From assembly GCA_964035575.1 (NCBI GenBank), contig OZ037920.1, positions 930,001-994,000 of the forward strand: DNA of 64,000 nt, written 5' to 3'. The notes below the pieces were generated by a model. The model had not been told where the DNA came from and made no database searches. It saw nothing but the letters and a program-made list of their open reading frames with translations. Made by a program: the position numbers and the translations under genes. The first letter of the stretch is position 1; each line of letters starts with the position of its first letter. This DNA comes from Rhynchopus sp. YZ270_cl-10. Taxonomy: Eukaryota; Euglenozoa; Diplonemea; Diplonemida; Diplonemidae. Of the stretch, positions 52,701 to 62,297 are shown in pieces.

Positions 52701-54280
52701 ACACAAAAAACAAAAACAAAAACAAAAACAAAAACAAAAACAAACGTGGTAGTGTAGAATCAGCATGGCAGCTGTACTAAAATAGGTTATCGAAATGAAA
52801 TAAAAAAATTATGGCAACGTGTATGGCAAATACTTTTCAAAGCAAAGAAAATTAAACAAAAAGGGGAGAGAAAAAAAACGTCAAAAAAAATAATACAGAA
52901 ACAAAAGGGTCGTGCATTCTTTGGTATAGGTTGTATGGTTGTTGTGCTACTCTATTCAATACAATTTTTTTTATATATCGTTCAAGTGATCTCTCTGTGT
53001 TTTTTCGTGTGACACCCGAGATTTCTTGTCTTCTTTGTCCCTCTCTTTTAGCAACGTTTGAAAAGAAAAAAAAAATCCCAACTTTTCAACTTACCTTCCT
53101 TCACCCCCCTGTAAGGGTAACCGTAGGTGAAGTAAGGTATAGTATTGAAATCGATGTGGGGGGGGGAAAGGGTCAATTTTACAATACCAGATTTTGAGGA
53201 ATATTTTAGCTGAAAATGGGCCCCACGTATAAGCAACCGGGCTCATATTTCTCAAAATTTAAGTAGTCAAAAAATTGTCCAATTTTCGAGATTGACCCCA
53301 CCACTGCACGGGCGGAGCCCAAAAATGCAAATAAGGACCCTTTTTAATTTGTTCTCTTGAAATGTATAATTTCATGTTTTCGCGAAAAAAATTACAACTG
53401 ATCCCTACAAGGGTTGAAGGAAGGTGGTTGGAAACAACAGTAACAACAAGGACAAGTAATTGCTAAGGAAAAACGGGTGTGCTGTGGAAAACTCCGCGCA
53501 ATTTTCGAAACCACCGTAGCATCCTGGCGATTTGCTGGAGGTGCTGATGCGCCTGGTGTTATCGATGTGTAGTAGTCTGTGCATTATGTGTTCCTTCCGC
53601 ACTGCTCCAACGATGACGACAATGTGGGGACCCTGTGGACAAAAACGAGCTGGAACACGCCGAGCCTGCCGAGCCGACGTCCAACAACGCTATCGAGCAG
53701 ATGGTGCTGGACGAAGAGGACAGCCCCCCTTCTTGAACGTTTCAGATGCTGGCGTCCCAGTGGGTATGGCAGCTTACGAAGAGCGTTAGCATACCTGCAG
53801 AAGAGCAGAATGCTGGGCGTGTTGTAGATTATTTCTACAGGATGGAGTTCCACATCACACCCCGTTTTTTTTCCGATAGCAATTACTTGTTTTTTATTGC
53901 TACAAACCAACGAAATGAACAGAACCATATTTGATTTTTTAACAAAACAAGAAAACGCACCCAGTTGTTGGTTGTTGGTGCAACCCTTCCCTTCCTGAAC
54001 GTTTAATATCAGCTTGTATGGGAGTATAAGTCCACGAGAACACTGCCCATTTTGCCCATTCATGTGATATGTGTGTGCTCACAACGGTCTTTAACCCCCC
54101 GATTCCATTCTGTGTGTTTTTTTTTTTTTTTTTGTTTTGTTTTTTGCGTTTGTGGAACGGGGTTCTGCTGAACACTACCCGCCTCCCCTCTTCTCCTCCC
54201 AATATTTTTTCCCCTCAAAGTAGGGGCCTACACTCCACTAAGCCCGGTATAAGGGCGGGAATGTACCTGCTTTATATCAT

Positions 54281-54384
54281 GATGTAAAACCACGAAATGG
54301 ATGGTTGGGGGTCCACCCCCCGGTGCACCCGGTCATATACCAAAGGTACACTGTTCACGAGAGGGCTTTGTATTTCAAGTCAAC
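54281..54384 (+). repeat. Dispersed module B (representative copy)
   Basis: About 100 bp: GATGTAAAACCACGAAATGG, GGGGTCCACCCC, GGTCATATACCAAAGGTACA, CTGTTCACGAGAGGGC, TTTGTATTTCAAGTCAA and then a T run. Other full or partial copies lie near 4112, 10785, 17497, 33952, 34588, 35449 (inside a CYB5D1 intron), 40926, 49295 and 54976, all in the same orientation. Confidence 0.85.
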
Positions 54385-55160
54385 CTTTTTTTTTGGCTGT
54401 CGTCAAACACAAAACAGCGAGACACATACTAGTCTTGTCTGTACTTTTTTCTAATGCTTGTTGGGGTAACTTCAGAAGGGCTGGCCCCTTTTTGATTTCG
54501 GCAGTTTTTTTCTGTTTTTTTTTTTTTTTCTCTCCCGAAAACAAGAGTTATTTGGAGTGTAGAGAGTTACTGTGAAGGGGGTGACGGGGGGATCTGTGAT
54601 ACCCCTGTGTGATGGGGCTCTGGCGCCACCTAGAAGCTACCTATGACCACCCACAACAAACGTCTTTTTTTATATTATTATATGAACCAAGAGAAGAGAA
54701 CTGGACATTCTTCACTTAGAACACCAATTTATATAGAGTAATTTTACTGCATCAAAAACACACCAAAAAAAAAACAACGGCTTTTTCATCAGGTGGCATT
54801 TGTGTGGTCGGAACTCACCTCGGGTGTGATTGTGGAAAAAGTGATTATTTTTTTTATTCGGTGTTGCTTCTTTCGACCGACATTCCCCCCCTTAGTTTTG
54901 TTTTTTTGTTTTATTTTATTTTGTACCTGTGTCCGATGAACGGCAAGGTATTTGCACTTCTCTCTTTTTATTATCAGATGTAAACCACGAAAATGGATGT
55001 AGCGGTCCCTGGTTCACCCCGTTGTGCACCCGGTCATGCACCAAAGGTACACTGTTTCCAGAGAGGACTTTGTATTTCAAGTCAAAACTTTTATTTTTGT
55101 CTTTTTGTGATGAGGCACGAATTCATTCAGGATTTATTTCCAAAAGAAGTCACATTATGT

Positions 55161-55207
55161 AAGGTGACTAAGCACGAGAGGCTTAGGTTCATCTTATATA
55201 ACTTTTC
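55161..55207 (+). repeat. Dispersed module A (representative copy)
   Basis: The core is GTGACTAAGCACGAGAGGC followed by TTAGGTTCATCTTATA and usually a T run. CTAAGC and GCTTAG can pair as a hairpin. Other copies, all on the + strand, lie near 21-100, 3726, 4058, 11243, 27848, 32216, 32658, 33602, 33807, 34735, 34760 and 45849. It often stands shortly before module C (3726/3782 and 55161/55231). Confidence 0.8.
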
Positions 55208-55230
55208 ATTGTCTTGTGCTTTCATCCGGG

Positions 55231-55272
55231 GCTGGCATCGTACGTGGGTCAGTCGGAGGTGCCTGCATTAAT
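55231..55272 (+). repeat. Dispersed module C (representative copy)
   Basis: GCTGGCATCGTACGTGGGTC followed by AGTCGGAGGTGCCTGCAT. Other copies near 3782, 27700 and 49617. Roughly 40 bp, same strand each time. Confidence 0.75.
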
Positions 55273-55956
55273 CACTTGACTTTCATTATTTTACGTTTTG
55301 CAAAACATTCCAAAAAAAAGCAAGGGTACATTTGTCGCACCCTCTTTGCTTTCTTTTCGTTTCATTTAAGAAAAGAAAGTATATGAAATAATTATTTTAG
55401 GTGAACCTGCATACTGAAAATGCATTATTCGCCTTTCAACTTTAACCAAAGAGGGTACATTTTTTGCAACCCTCTTTGCATTCTTTTTTTTGTCTCGTAA
55501 AGAAAAGAATGTGTATGAAAAATAATCTTTTCAACTTTTAGTTCTCCCCCTCTCTCCAGAACCTACCCCTTTCTCTTTGCATTGAACCTCTCTGTCTCTT
55601 GTTTTCTTTTCCTTTTTGGTTCAAAATCAAAGAACGATCTCCCCCAAAACTCCTTCTTGCTGCCGACCTTCGGCGCTGATGTGCAAAAAAAATATCCCTC
55701 CAAAAAAAAAATTTTTTTTTTTCTTCGCCTTTGGGCGACCTTGTGTACAGAACCCGTCCTCGGCCAGGTGAATTCGTCGTGAAACTGCAAAAAAAAAATA
55801 CAGTGGAGATTGCACAACTGTGGCAACACAACGAGGCAACTACACTACTCCAACAATTTTTTTTAAAAAAAGTGAAAAGTGTACAGACCCTACTTAGAGT
55901 AGGCTAGAGTCGATACAACAACAACAACAACAAAAAAACCCCCCGTTCTCAGTACA

Positions 55957-56037
55957 AAGGCTTCGGCCAATATTGAGTACAGACCCGGGTTCTCCCAATT
56001 GGTGGGGTTACTCGGTGATTGTTGATGCAACAAAAAA
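55957..56037 (+). repeat. Dispersed module E with A tail (representative copy)
   Basis: GGCTTCGGCCAATATTGAGT, ACAGACCCGGGTTCTCCC, GGGGTTACTCGGTGATTGTT, GATGCAACAAAAAA. Related copies near 4140, 9585 and 45124. The GTGATTGT-CGA-CAA ending is shared with module F, so E and F are probably subfamilies of one element. Confidence 0.75.
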
Positions 56038-56473
56038 CCGTTCTCTGTTTTTTTTTTTTTCGTCTCTCTTTTTTTAAAACGTCTATTCAAAATATTCTTC
56101 CCTTTTTGGGTGACATTTTTTTTTTCTTTTTTTTGAGTGGCCAAAAAAACCCATCTCTTTCAGAGAGATTGTCGATACAAAATTGATTTCCCCCACATTC
56201 CCTTTTTTACTATCCCTCCTCCCCCCTTGTCCATTTTTCCAGATTGACCCCACCACTGACTGGGATCGGCTCAAAAATGCAAATAACGGCGTTTTCGCCT
56301 GCATTGTTCGTTATGAAACCCCCGTGCAGACTAGCGTTTAATTAATTAATTACCAGACCCCCCAATCCTTAGTCTGCAGACTGCCCCCCCATTCCCTTTT
56401 TTATCCCTCCCCCCTTCCCCCCCTTCCTCTCTCTCTCCCTCTCAAAAAATCACTCAAATCAGAAAAAATAAAA

Positions 56474-57767
56474 ATGCAATTTAGTTTCGGAGGATTGAAA
56501 AAGGCTGCAGTGAAGCCTGCAGCGCCGAAACAGAGTACAAGCAATGCTGGGTTTGGATGTGGCTTTGGTGATAATGACAGCGACAGCGACAGCGCGGATG
56601 GGAAGAAAAGGATGGGGGTAGAAATGAAGGAGCAGTCTGAGCGCAACAAACGCGAGGCAGAAGTTATCCGAAAGGAGTGTGCTGATGTCTTTGCAGCATT
56701 CGAGCAAGACGCTCCAGATGCTCCAGACACTGCCACCACTTCTCTTGAAACCGACGCTCCCCCTGCTCCCCTCAAATTCAAAAAAACATCCCGTTTTATT
56801 GCCTCAATGAAACAAAGCGCGATACAAAGGGAGCAAGATCGTGAACACACCGACATCAGAATTATTCGCGATCAGGCGCAAAAAACGGATCATTTGTACA
56901 CAGAAGTGGATGCAGCAGTGGCGCCGATTAACACCATAGAGTATACAAAGAAGCTAAAGGAGCAAGAGGAAGCTGCAATGCGGGCAGCAGACACAAAGGA
57001 GTTTGAAAAGCAAAATGCGGTGGAGAAGGTGGGCATGATGGGGTTCGGGATGAGCTTTGTGGAGTCGCAGATGAAGCGTGGCGACGATGAGAAGGTGGAG
57101 GACCCAGAAGAGGAGACGCAAAGACAACTAGAGATCTTCCTCCATAAGAAAGAGCAGAAGCGGAAGAAGGAGCGCAGGGCAAAGTATGTCATTTTTTTTA
57201 AATACCAAATCTTGAACTGTAATTCGGAAATCAGGGCTGGATATAGTAATTATCCTCAGGATTTTTTCCCCCAGAATTTCGTAAGAAAAGCAAAGCAATT
57301 TTTAACCAAAGTTTTCACTACCCCCCTTTATCACACCCCTTCCCTTCCCATCCAGATACCTCGCCATGAAGGCACAGCAAGAAGCAGACCTGCTTGCAGA
57401 GGCTGAGGCAGAGGAGGCTGCTGCTGAAGCTGAGGAGGCAGCGGCCGAGGCTGCAGCGGCAGCAGCAGCAGCGGGACCTGCACCCACACCACCACCAGAG
57501 GACGCAACAGCTCCCGAGATGGCGCCTACTGCCGACGGACCTACCCCCACAGCAGACGCGGCAGGTGATGAGGAGGAGGCATCGACGGAAGGGGCACCCT
57601 CAGGGCAGCAAGAGGCAAAACGCCTTGCAGTGAAGGAGAGCGAACGCCGTGCACTCGTGCACGAACGCCGTCTCAAGCGTCTTCGCAAGCGCAACACCCC
57701 AGAAGACGTTGAAAGAGTGCGTGAACGCTTCCTGCGTCGTAAGGTGGCGTTAGAGGTGGGGGCATGA
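56474..57767 (+). CDS. NSRP1-like nuclear speckle splicing regulator
   Basis: Exons 56474-57183 and 57356-57767 join within a Lys codon (AA|A) to give about 373 residues. The intron is GTATGT...CATCCAG, 172 nt. The start MQFSFGGLKKAAVKP resembles the short N-terminal motif of NSRP1/CCDC55 proteins. Residues about 100-200 match the family's conserved helical domain (DUF2040): SRFIASMKQSAIQRE, DHLYTEVDAAV, YTKKLKEQEEAAMRA, MGFGMSFVESQM. A long Ala/Glu helix and a Pro/Ala-rich linker follow. The C-terminus has RKRNTPEDVERVRERFLRRK, like the RERFLxR ending of the family. In animals and plants NSRP1 binds mRNA in nuclear speckles and modulates splice-site choice. A splicing role fits an organism with both cis-introns and trans-splicing. 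The family call is good; the specific function is inferred. Confidence 0.82.
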
Positions 57768-58339
57768 GGGGAGAGGATAAGAGGGTTGGTATTGTGTGTT
57801 TTTTGAAAGATGAAAAATGCAACGGAAAAAAAGAGAGGGTTTTTTTCCTCTGGGAGGGAAATCTGAGCTGAGCTGGGTAACCGAGAAATCCCGAAAAATT
57901 CCTAAAAATTGCACCTATTTTCAGATGCGACGCTAGGGAGGGCTGAACAAAAAAAAATGTATTGCTGAAAAGGACTTTTTGTTGTATCATGTCCTCACGC
58001 TTTTAACGGGAGCAAAAAAGAACTACATCCCCTCCCAATGGGAGAACGGATTCTAAAATAAACAATACAACCAAAAAGCCTTTTACGCTGTTGGATCCAC
58101 AACAGCCGGGCCTGGAAGGGGGTGGGGTTGGGGGTTGGGGTGGGTGCATAATCTGTGTTATTTTCTTCTTTTTCAAAAAAACCCACTCTACAACAGCCTC
58201 GTAACCAACCAACCTTCTTTCTACACCCTCCCAACTGCCTCCTCCTCCACCTCCACCTCACCCCTCCTCCCTCCACCCTTCACCCAGATTCAAAAAGACC
58301 CTTTTTTTTCTTCTCTCTTCTCTCTCTCACTCTCTTCCA
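57768..58339. other. Spacer before the EF-hand gene
   Basis: No gene or repeat family is recognised. The second half is strongly pyrimidine-rich, with TTCACCCAG near 58288 as a plausible trans-splice acceptor about 50 bp before the start codon. Confidence 0.6.
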
Positions 58340-59572
58340 ATGTGCGAACACCTTGAAGAACGTATCAGCGAGCGTCTCACCCACAAGCGCAACCAACCTG
58401 AACAAAGAGGATACCTCCCGGGGTGCCATCAGAGGGGCACCCAGGGGGTTGGGAAGAATGGGTACAGTGTCAGGTCGCTCATGGGAAATTGGAGCGAGGA
58501 GCGCGAAGACCTGCGGTTCAGCGCACAGCGCCCTCTTCTGCTCAGCGATGAGGAGAGGAAGGTGGACGCCTGCAGAACCTCGGTCACCGCAAAGCAGGGC
58601 GGCTTCCTGCGTGAACACGCCCGCCCCAACCCGACCCAACAAGAGCTCACCGACATCGTCGACCGCAAACACACTATCTTCCCTGGACACCAACCCTTCA
58701 TCGCTGCTCCCGTCCCTATGGCCTACTCCTCTGAGGCACAGTCCATCTACAGCGACCCGAAGGACCGTCCAGACCGGCCTCGAGTAAAGGGCCAAGGCAA
58801 AGCGCTGTCCCCGCAAGACAAGGAGACAATGTTGATCCAAAGGGTGCGTTCCTTGGTGCTCGCGAGGGGGGGGTCGGAGGAAGGGTTCCGAGGCATCCGC
58901 AGGTCGTTGCTCACAATGGATCAGAATAGGAACAACCAGCTTTGTCGTGACGAAATGCGTGAAGGGCTGGTACAGTATGGCCTGCACCTGACAGAGGAGG
59001 AGGCGGATATTGTCTTCGGCTTTTTCGACCGGGATCGATCTGGGCAGGTTTCGATTGAGGAATTTGTTGCAGGGGTGAGAGGGAAGATGAACAATCGGAG
59101 ACTCAGGCTTGTGAACGATGCGTACAAATGTCTGGACAAAAACTTTGATGGGAGGGTTACCCTCGAGGATATTCAAATTGCGTACGACGTGTCGCATCAT
59201 CCTCAGGTGTTGACGAAGGAGAAAACCCCGGAGCAAGTGTTGACCCAGTTCATTTCCTCCTGGGATACGGATGGGAACACAGAAATCACAATTGATGAGT
59301 TTATCAGTTACTACAACGACATCTCGGCGGGGATTGACAACGAACAGTACTTTGAGCTGATGATTCGCAATGCATGGCACTTGAGTGGTGGCCAAGGGGC
59401 GGCGCAGAACACTAGCTGCAGGAGAGTGCTTGTCACGCATACGAACGGCCAGCAGACGGTGGAGGAAATCAAAAACGATCTGGGCATCAGGCACGACGAC
59501 ATCGAAAAGATGCGTGCAAACCTGTATGCACAGGGTATCAAGGATGTGGTCAGAATCGACTTAAAGGAGTAG
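58340..59572 (+). CDS. Calcyphosin-like EF-hand calcium sensor
   Basis: 410 residues, intronless. Four EF-hand loops can be read: DQNRNNQLCRDE (from residue 194), DRDRSGQVSIEE (about 230), DKNFDGRVTLED (about 266) and DTDGNTEITIDE (about 309). Loops 2 and 3 keep a full set of acidic or amide ligands; loop 1 ends in a usable Glu; loop 4 is irregular in its first half. Spacing and the interloop sequences (GVRGKMNNRRLRLVNDAY, HPQVLTKEKTPEQVL) resemble calcyphosin and calcyphosin-like proteins, which are common in flagellated cells and often axonemal. The N-terminal 150 residues carry a GYLPGCHQRG motif like the GYxGxIPG motif of flagellar proteins. A C-terminal segment of about 50 residues (RVLVTHTNGQQTVEEIKND) extends the family core. 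The start is the first ATG after a pyrimidine tract. Confidence 0.85.
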   Translation: MCEHLEERISERLTHKRNQPEQRGYLPGCHQRGTQGVGKNGYSVRSLMGNWSEEREDLRFSAQRPLLLSDEERKVDACRTSVTAKQGGFLREHARPNPTQQELTDIVDRKHTIFPGHQPFIAAPVPMAYSSEAQSIYSDPKDRPDRPRVKGQGKALSPQDKETMLIQRVRSLVLARGGSEEGFRGIRRSLLTMDQNRNNQLCRDEMREGLVQYGLHLTEEEADIVFGFFDRDRSGQVSIEEFVAGVRGKMNNRRLRLVNDAYKCLDKNFDGRVTLEDIQIAYDVSHHPQVLTKEKTPEQVLTQFISSWDTDGNTEITIDEFISYYNDISAGIDNEQYFELMIRNAWHLSGGQGAAQNTSCRRVLVTHTNGQQTVEEIKNDLGIRHDDIEKMRANLYAQGIKDVVRIDLKE

Positions 59573-59624
59573 CGTTTTAATACTTCTGTTTACACAAATA
59601 TCGGGGGGTTTTTTTTTTTTTTTA

Positions 59625-59726
59625 TTCCTACAAGCGTAGCTTAAAGGAGAAATAGTTCCTCAGATACGGTCGCCAATCACCCCTCAAACAGGGTAATTGA
59701 GCAATCAACGAAAAAACCTTTTTTTC
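59625..59726 (-). repeat. Left half of the dispersed repeat split by the Crypton
   Basis: Reverse complement of about 4254-4345: TACAAGCGTAGCTTAAAGG, AGTTCCTCAGATACGGTCGC, CAGGGTAATTGAGCAATC. The other half, TTTTACTTACCTATCAGAG and TTACTATTTTTT, lies at 62330-62361. Homology to the 4.2-kb copy stops in the run CTTTTTTTCCC and resumes at CCTTTTAC. Confidence 0.82.
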
Positions 59727-60172
59727 CCGGTAAAAAAAATTTTTCCCGGTTTTGGCTGGGGGGTTATACGGTAGCGGTGATTTGTAAAATTCACATTTTT
59801 CCCGGAAATTGAGTTTCCGGGAAAAATAATTTCATTTTTCCCGGAAATAGCCGGGGATTTTTGCTGGGAATTTCATTTTTCCCGGAAATTGAGTTTCCGG
59901 GGGAAAATGAATTTTGCTGGGAAACCCAGCAAAAAATTTTTTTTCAAAAAAATCTGCTCTTCAATAGTCTTGTTCAGCTTTAATTTGAACTTTTGTGTTC
60001 AGTTTGCGGGCATCTGTGTCCATTTCTGTGTACCGTGTAAGACCTGTAGGTGAATGGGTGTATGACGCTGTGAGTGTGGGAAAATGTGCCAAATTTAAAG
60101 GGGAGGGTAGGGGCGGAATCGTATTTTTGTGATCAGTAGAGTAAACAATAAAGACAATAATAGTACTTTATG

Positions 60173-60294
60173 ACCCGCCCCGAGGGCCGGTTTATGGCCC
60201 CGAGGGCACCCAAAAACGCCCCGAGGGCCCGTAGGGCCCGAGGGGCGTTTTTGGGTGCCCGAGGGCCATAAACCGGCCCGAGGGCGGGCATATG
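60173..60294. repeat. 122-bp hairpin of GCCCGAGGG words inside the Crypton
   Basis: ACCCGCCCCGAGGGCCGG at the left is mirrored by CCGGCCCGAGGGCGGG at the right; the inner CACCCAAAAACGCCCC arm also pairs. GTACTTTATG stands on both sides (60163-60172 and 60295-60304). This could be a 10-bp target duplication, or simply part of the next repeat end, which also starts CTTTATG. Confidence 0.65.
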
Positions 60295-60297
60295 GTA

Positions 60298-60870
60298 CTT
60301 TATGTCCGTGAGGGACGGTTTATGGACCCGCCCGATGGGCCGATGGCAACCACTGTATAACCACTGTATTGTTGTAGGCTTATACACAGAAGTGTGTTTT
60401 GTGTACCCACAGATGGTCAAAACACCCGATTTTTGCGTTTTTTCGCATTTTTTTGTGCCCAAAAACCCAGGTCAGGGGTCGAAATTTTCCCGAAAAAAAA
60501 AATTTTTTTTTTGAGATTTTTTGATTTTTTGCTAAGGTGCTGGCCCATACAAACTGTACAGGGTGGGGTATTATATGCACAAAATAGCCGGGGAATAAAT
60601 ATGTGATGCTCAAAACATCAAAATTTTGCGTTTTTTTGCATTTTTGGGACAGTCTGAGCCCAAAAAAAAATTTTTTTTCCAGCTGAAAATTGTCTTTGCC
60701 AAAAAAAAAATTTTGCTAGTTTATGGCCCCGAAGGTCCAGTTTATGGCCCTGAGGGTCCGGTTTATGGCCCCGAGGGTCCTGGGGGCCAAAAACTGGCCC
60801 TCGGGGCCAAAAAACTGTAGAAACTGTGGGCCAGAGGGCGGGCCATAAACCGGCCCTCAGGGACATAAAG
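60298..60870. repeat. Fold-back unit with CTTTATGTCC ends inside the Crypton
   Basis: CTTTATGTCCGTGAGGGACG and GGTTTATGG at the left match inverted CCATAAACC and CCCTCAGGGACATAAAG at the right. Between them, 60400-60600 is the reverse complement of about 63040-63235 outside the Crypton (GTCAAAACACCCGATTTTTG, GGTCAGGGGTCGAAATTTTC, TGCTGGCCCATACAAA). Part of this unit therefore belongs to another dispersed family. Confidence 0.6.
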
Positions 60871-60895
60871 ACAATAAAATGAACAGGTTGTTTTT

Positions 60896-62029
60896 TTAGT
60901 TGTTTTTGATATTGACATTGACATCGAACACAAACTTCATCGTGTGCGCCTGTGTCATGACAGCTTGTGGAGTCGAGATTGTAACTTGCGGATCCGGGAT
61001 TGCGGCTTGCGTTGTCGGCGGTGCGACGGGTGGAGGCGTTGGAGCAGGAGTACCCAGCATATGCGAAATCATGTTGTTCTGACGGAGAGCACTATCATCC
61101 ACATACTCTTGCGGAGTGGTCTCACTCCGCCAGCCAAAGTGACCCCTCAAATCAAACGTCGTGGCCCCCCCGTTGGCCGCCGCACAAGCTGCACTGCGGC
61201 GGATCGAGTGCCCCGTGTACGGCTTGCTGTTCATCCCCATCTCGCTTGCCATCCGCTTCGGTATGTCGCCTAGGGTGTTCTTCCCGATGGGGGTGTCCTG
61301 GACCTTCCCTTTTGTAGAGATCCTCCGCGCAACTGGACCTTCTGTGAAACCATTTGTGCTGAGTGTGTCCAAGTGCTTGTCAAGGTAGCGCCAAAACAGC
61401 CCGTTGTCTCCAGCCAGTTTCGGCACCGTGGCTGAACGTGTAGTTGCGTTCCCTGTCTGCTTCTTCCCCACAAACGTAAACGAATAATCTCCCGCAGTCT
61501 GTTGTGCAATGTCTTTGATGTCCAATTCGCGGAGTTCTCCACATCTCATTCCCCCGAAGAAGCCGAGGGCGAACAGCGCACGGTCCTGCACGCTTTTTTT
61601 GTCAGTAATGACACCCTTCTTCATGAACCTCATGATCTCCTCAAGCAAAAAAGGCTTTGCCTTTTTTGCTTTGGCGCCATTTGTGAGCTGTTTGATGAGC
61701 AGCATTACTTTGGGGAACCCCTCCTTGATCGTCGTGTTTAACTCCAATTTGCACTTGGTATTCAGGATTGAAAACTCCGCCCACAGGGTTGTCTTCGCCA
61801 CACGCTCGCTCTCCTTTTTAAAAAACAGCCTGAGGAATTTCTCCGTGTACATTTTTTTGGTTCTTGGTGACTCCTTTTTTACAAACTCCTCGTACATCTT
61901 AATCACCTGAAGGTAACGTCCCCTACTCTTCTGCGGGAGCAGCTCGGCATCTGTGTCGATTTCCTCAGACTCGTCACCACTGTCGATGTCGCTGTCGCTG
62001 TCGCTCTCCTCCACCTTCCGCTTTGGCAT
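60896..62029 (-). CDS. Crypton-type tyrosine recombinase
   Basis: 377 residues, intact frame. It would cut and rejoin DNA through a covalent tyrosine link, moving the element as a circle. The N-terminus has a nuclear-import-like PKRKVEE and an acidic Asp/Ser/Glu stretch. Residues about 35-140 form the helical core-binding region. The catalytic domain carries the expected set: Arg in GGMRCGELREL (about 175), Lys in FVGKKQTG (about 200), HxxR in GHSIRRSA (about 286-289), GHFGW (about 303-307) and the nucleophile in PQEYVDDS (about 316). The tail of about 50 residues is Pro/Thr-rich (APTPPPVAPPTTQ). A short 5' leader separates it from the element end. Codon use is less GC-rich than in the host genes. 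No partner gene is present. Confidence 0.9.
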   Translation of the reverse strand: MPKRKVEESDSDSDIDSGDESEEIDTDAELLPQKSRGRYLQVIKMYEEFVKKESPRTKKMYTEKFLRLFFKKESERVAKTTLWAEFSILNTKCKLELNTTIKEGFPKVMLLIKQLTNGAKAKKAKPFLLEEIMRFMKKGVITDKKSVQDRALFALGFFGGMRCGELRELDIKDIAQQTAGDYSFTFVGKKQTGNATTRSATVPKLAGDNGLFWRYLDKHLDTLSTNGFTEGPVARRISTKGKVQDTPIGKNTLGDIPKRMASEMGMNSKPYTGHSIRRSAACAAANGGATTFDLRGHFGWRSETTPQEYVDDSALRQNNMISHMLGTPAPTPPPVAPPTTQAAIPDPQVTISTPQAVMTQAHTMKFVFDVNVNIKNN

Positions 62030-62139
62030 TTTTCTTCTTTTTTCTTTTTTTGAATATCTGAGTGGAATAATTTCCCATAAACCGGGAAACTTTTTTTACC
62101 CGGGAAAAAACCTGTGTTTTTCCAATAAAAAAAGCCATT

Positions 62140-62297
62140 TTCCCCTCGGGCACCCAACAGCTACTCAACAGTGCCCTCGGGACTGGGTTTTCCACTGCAA
62201 AAAATGCCCTCGGGCTGCGCCCTCGGGCATTTTTTTTGTGGAAAACCCGTCCCTCGGGCACTGTTGAGTGCTGTTGGGTGCCCTCGGGAAAAATGGC
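62140..62297. repeat. Hairpin of CCCTCGGGC words upstream of the recombinase
   Basis: GCCATTTTCCCCTCGGGC and ACCCAACAG at the left mirror CTGTTGGGTGCCCTCGGG and AAAAATGGC at the right, with inner arms CAGTGCCCTCGGGAC and AAAAAATGCCCTCGGGC. Its position, just 5' of the recombinase, could place it in the promoter or leader. Confidence 0.7.

Larger units (their letters stand above)
52177..56473. other. Intergenic spacer dense in dispersed modules
   Basis: No gene is supported. Modules: G at 52649-52700; B at 54281-54384 and 54976-55090; A at 55161-55207; C at 55231-55272; an F tail near 55725-55797; D near 55800-55862; E at 55957-56037. TTGACCCCACCACTG fragments lie near 53293 and 56244. A GC-richer patch at about 53460-53840 has broken short frames (one ends HAEPAEPTSNNAIEQMVLDE and then a stop shortly after). 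It may be a gene remnant, but I cannot prove it. TTAATTAATTAA lies near 56340. Confidence 0.55.
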
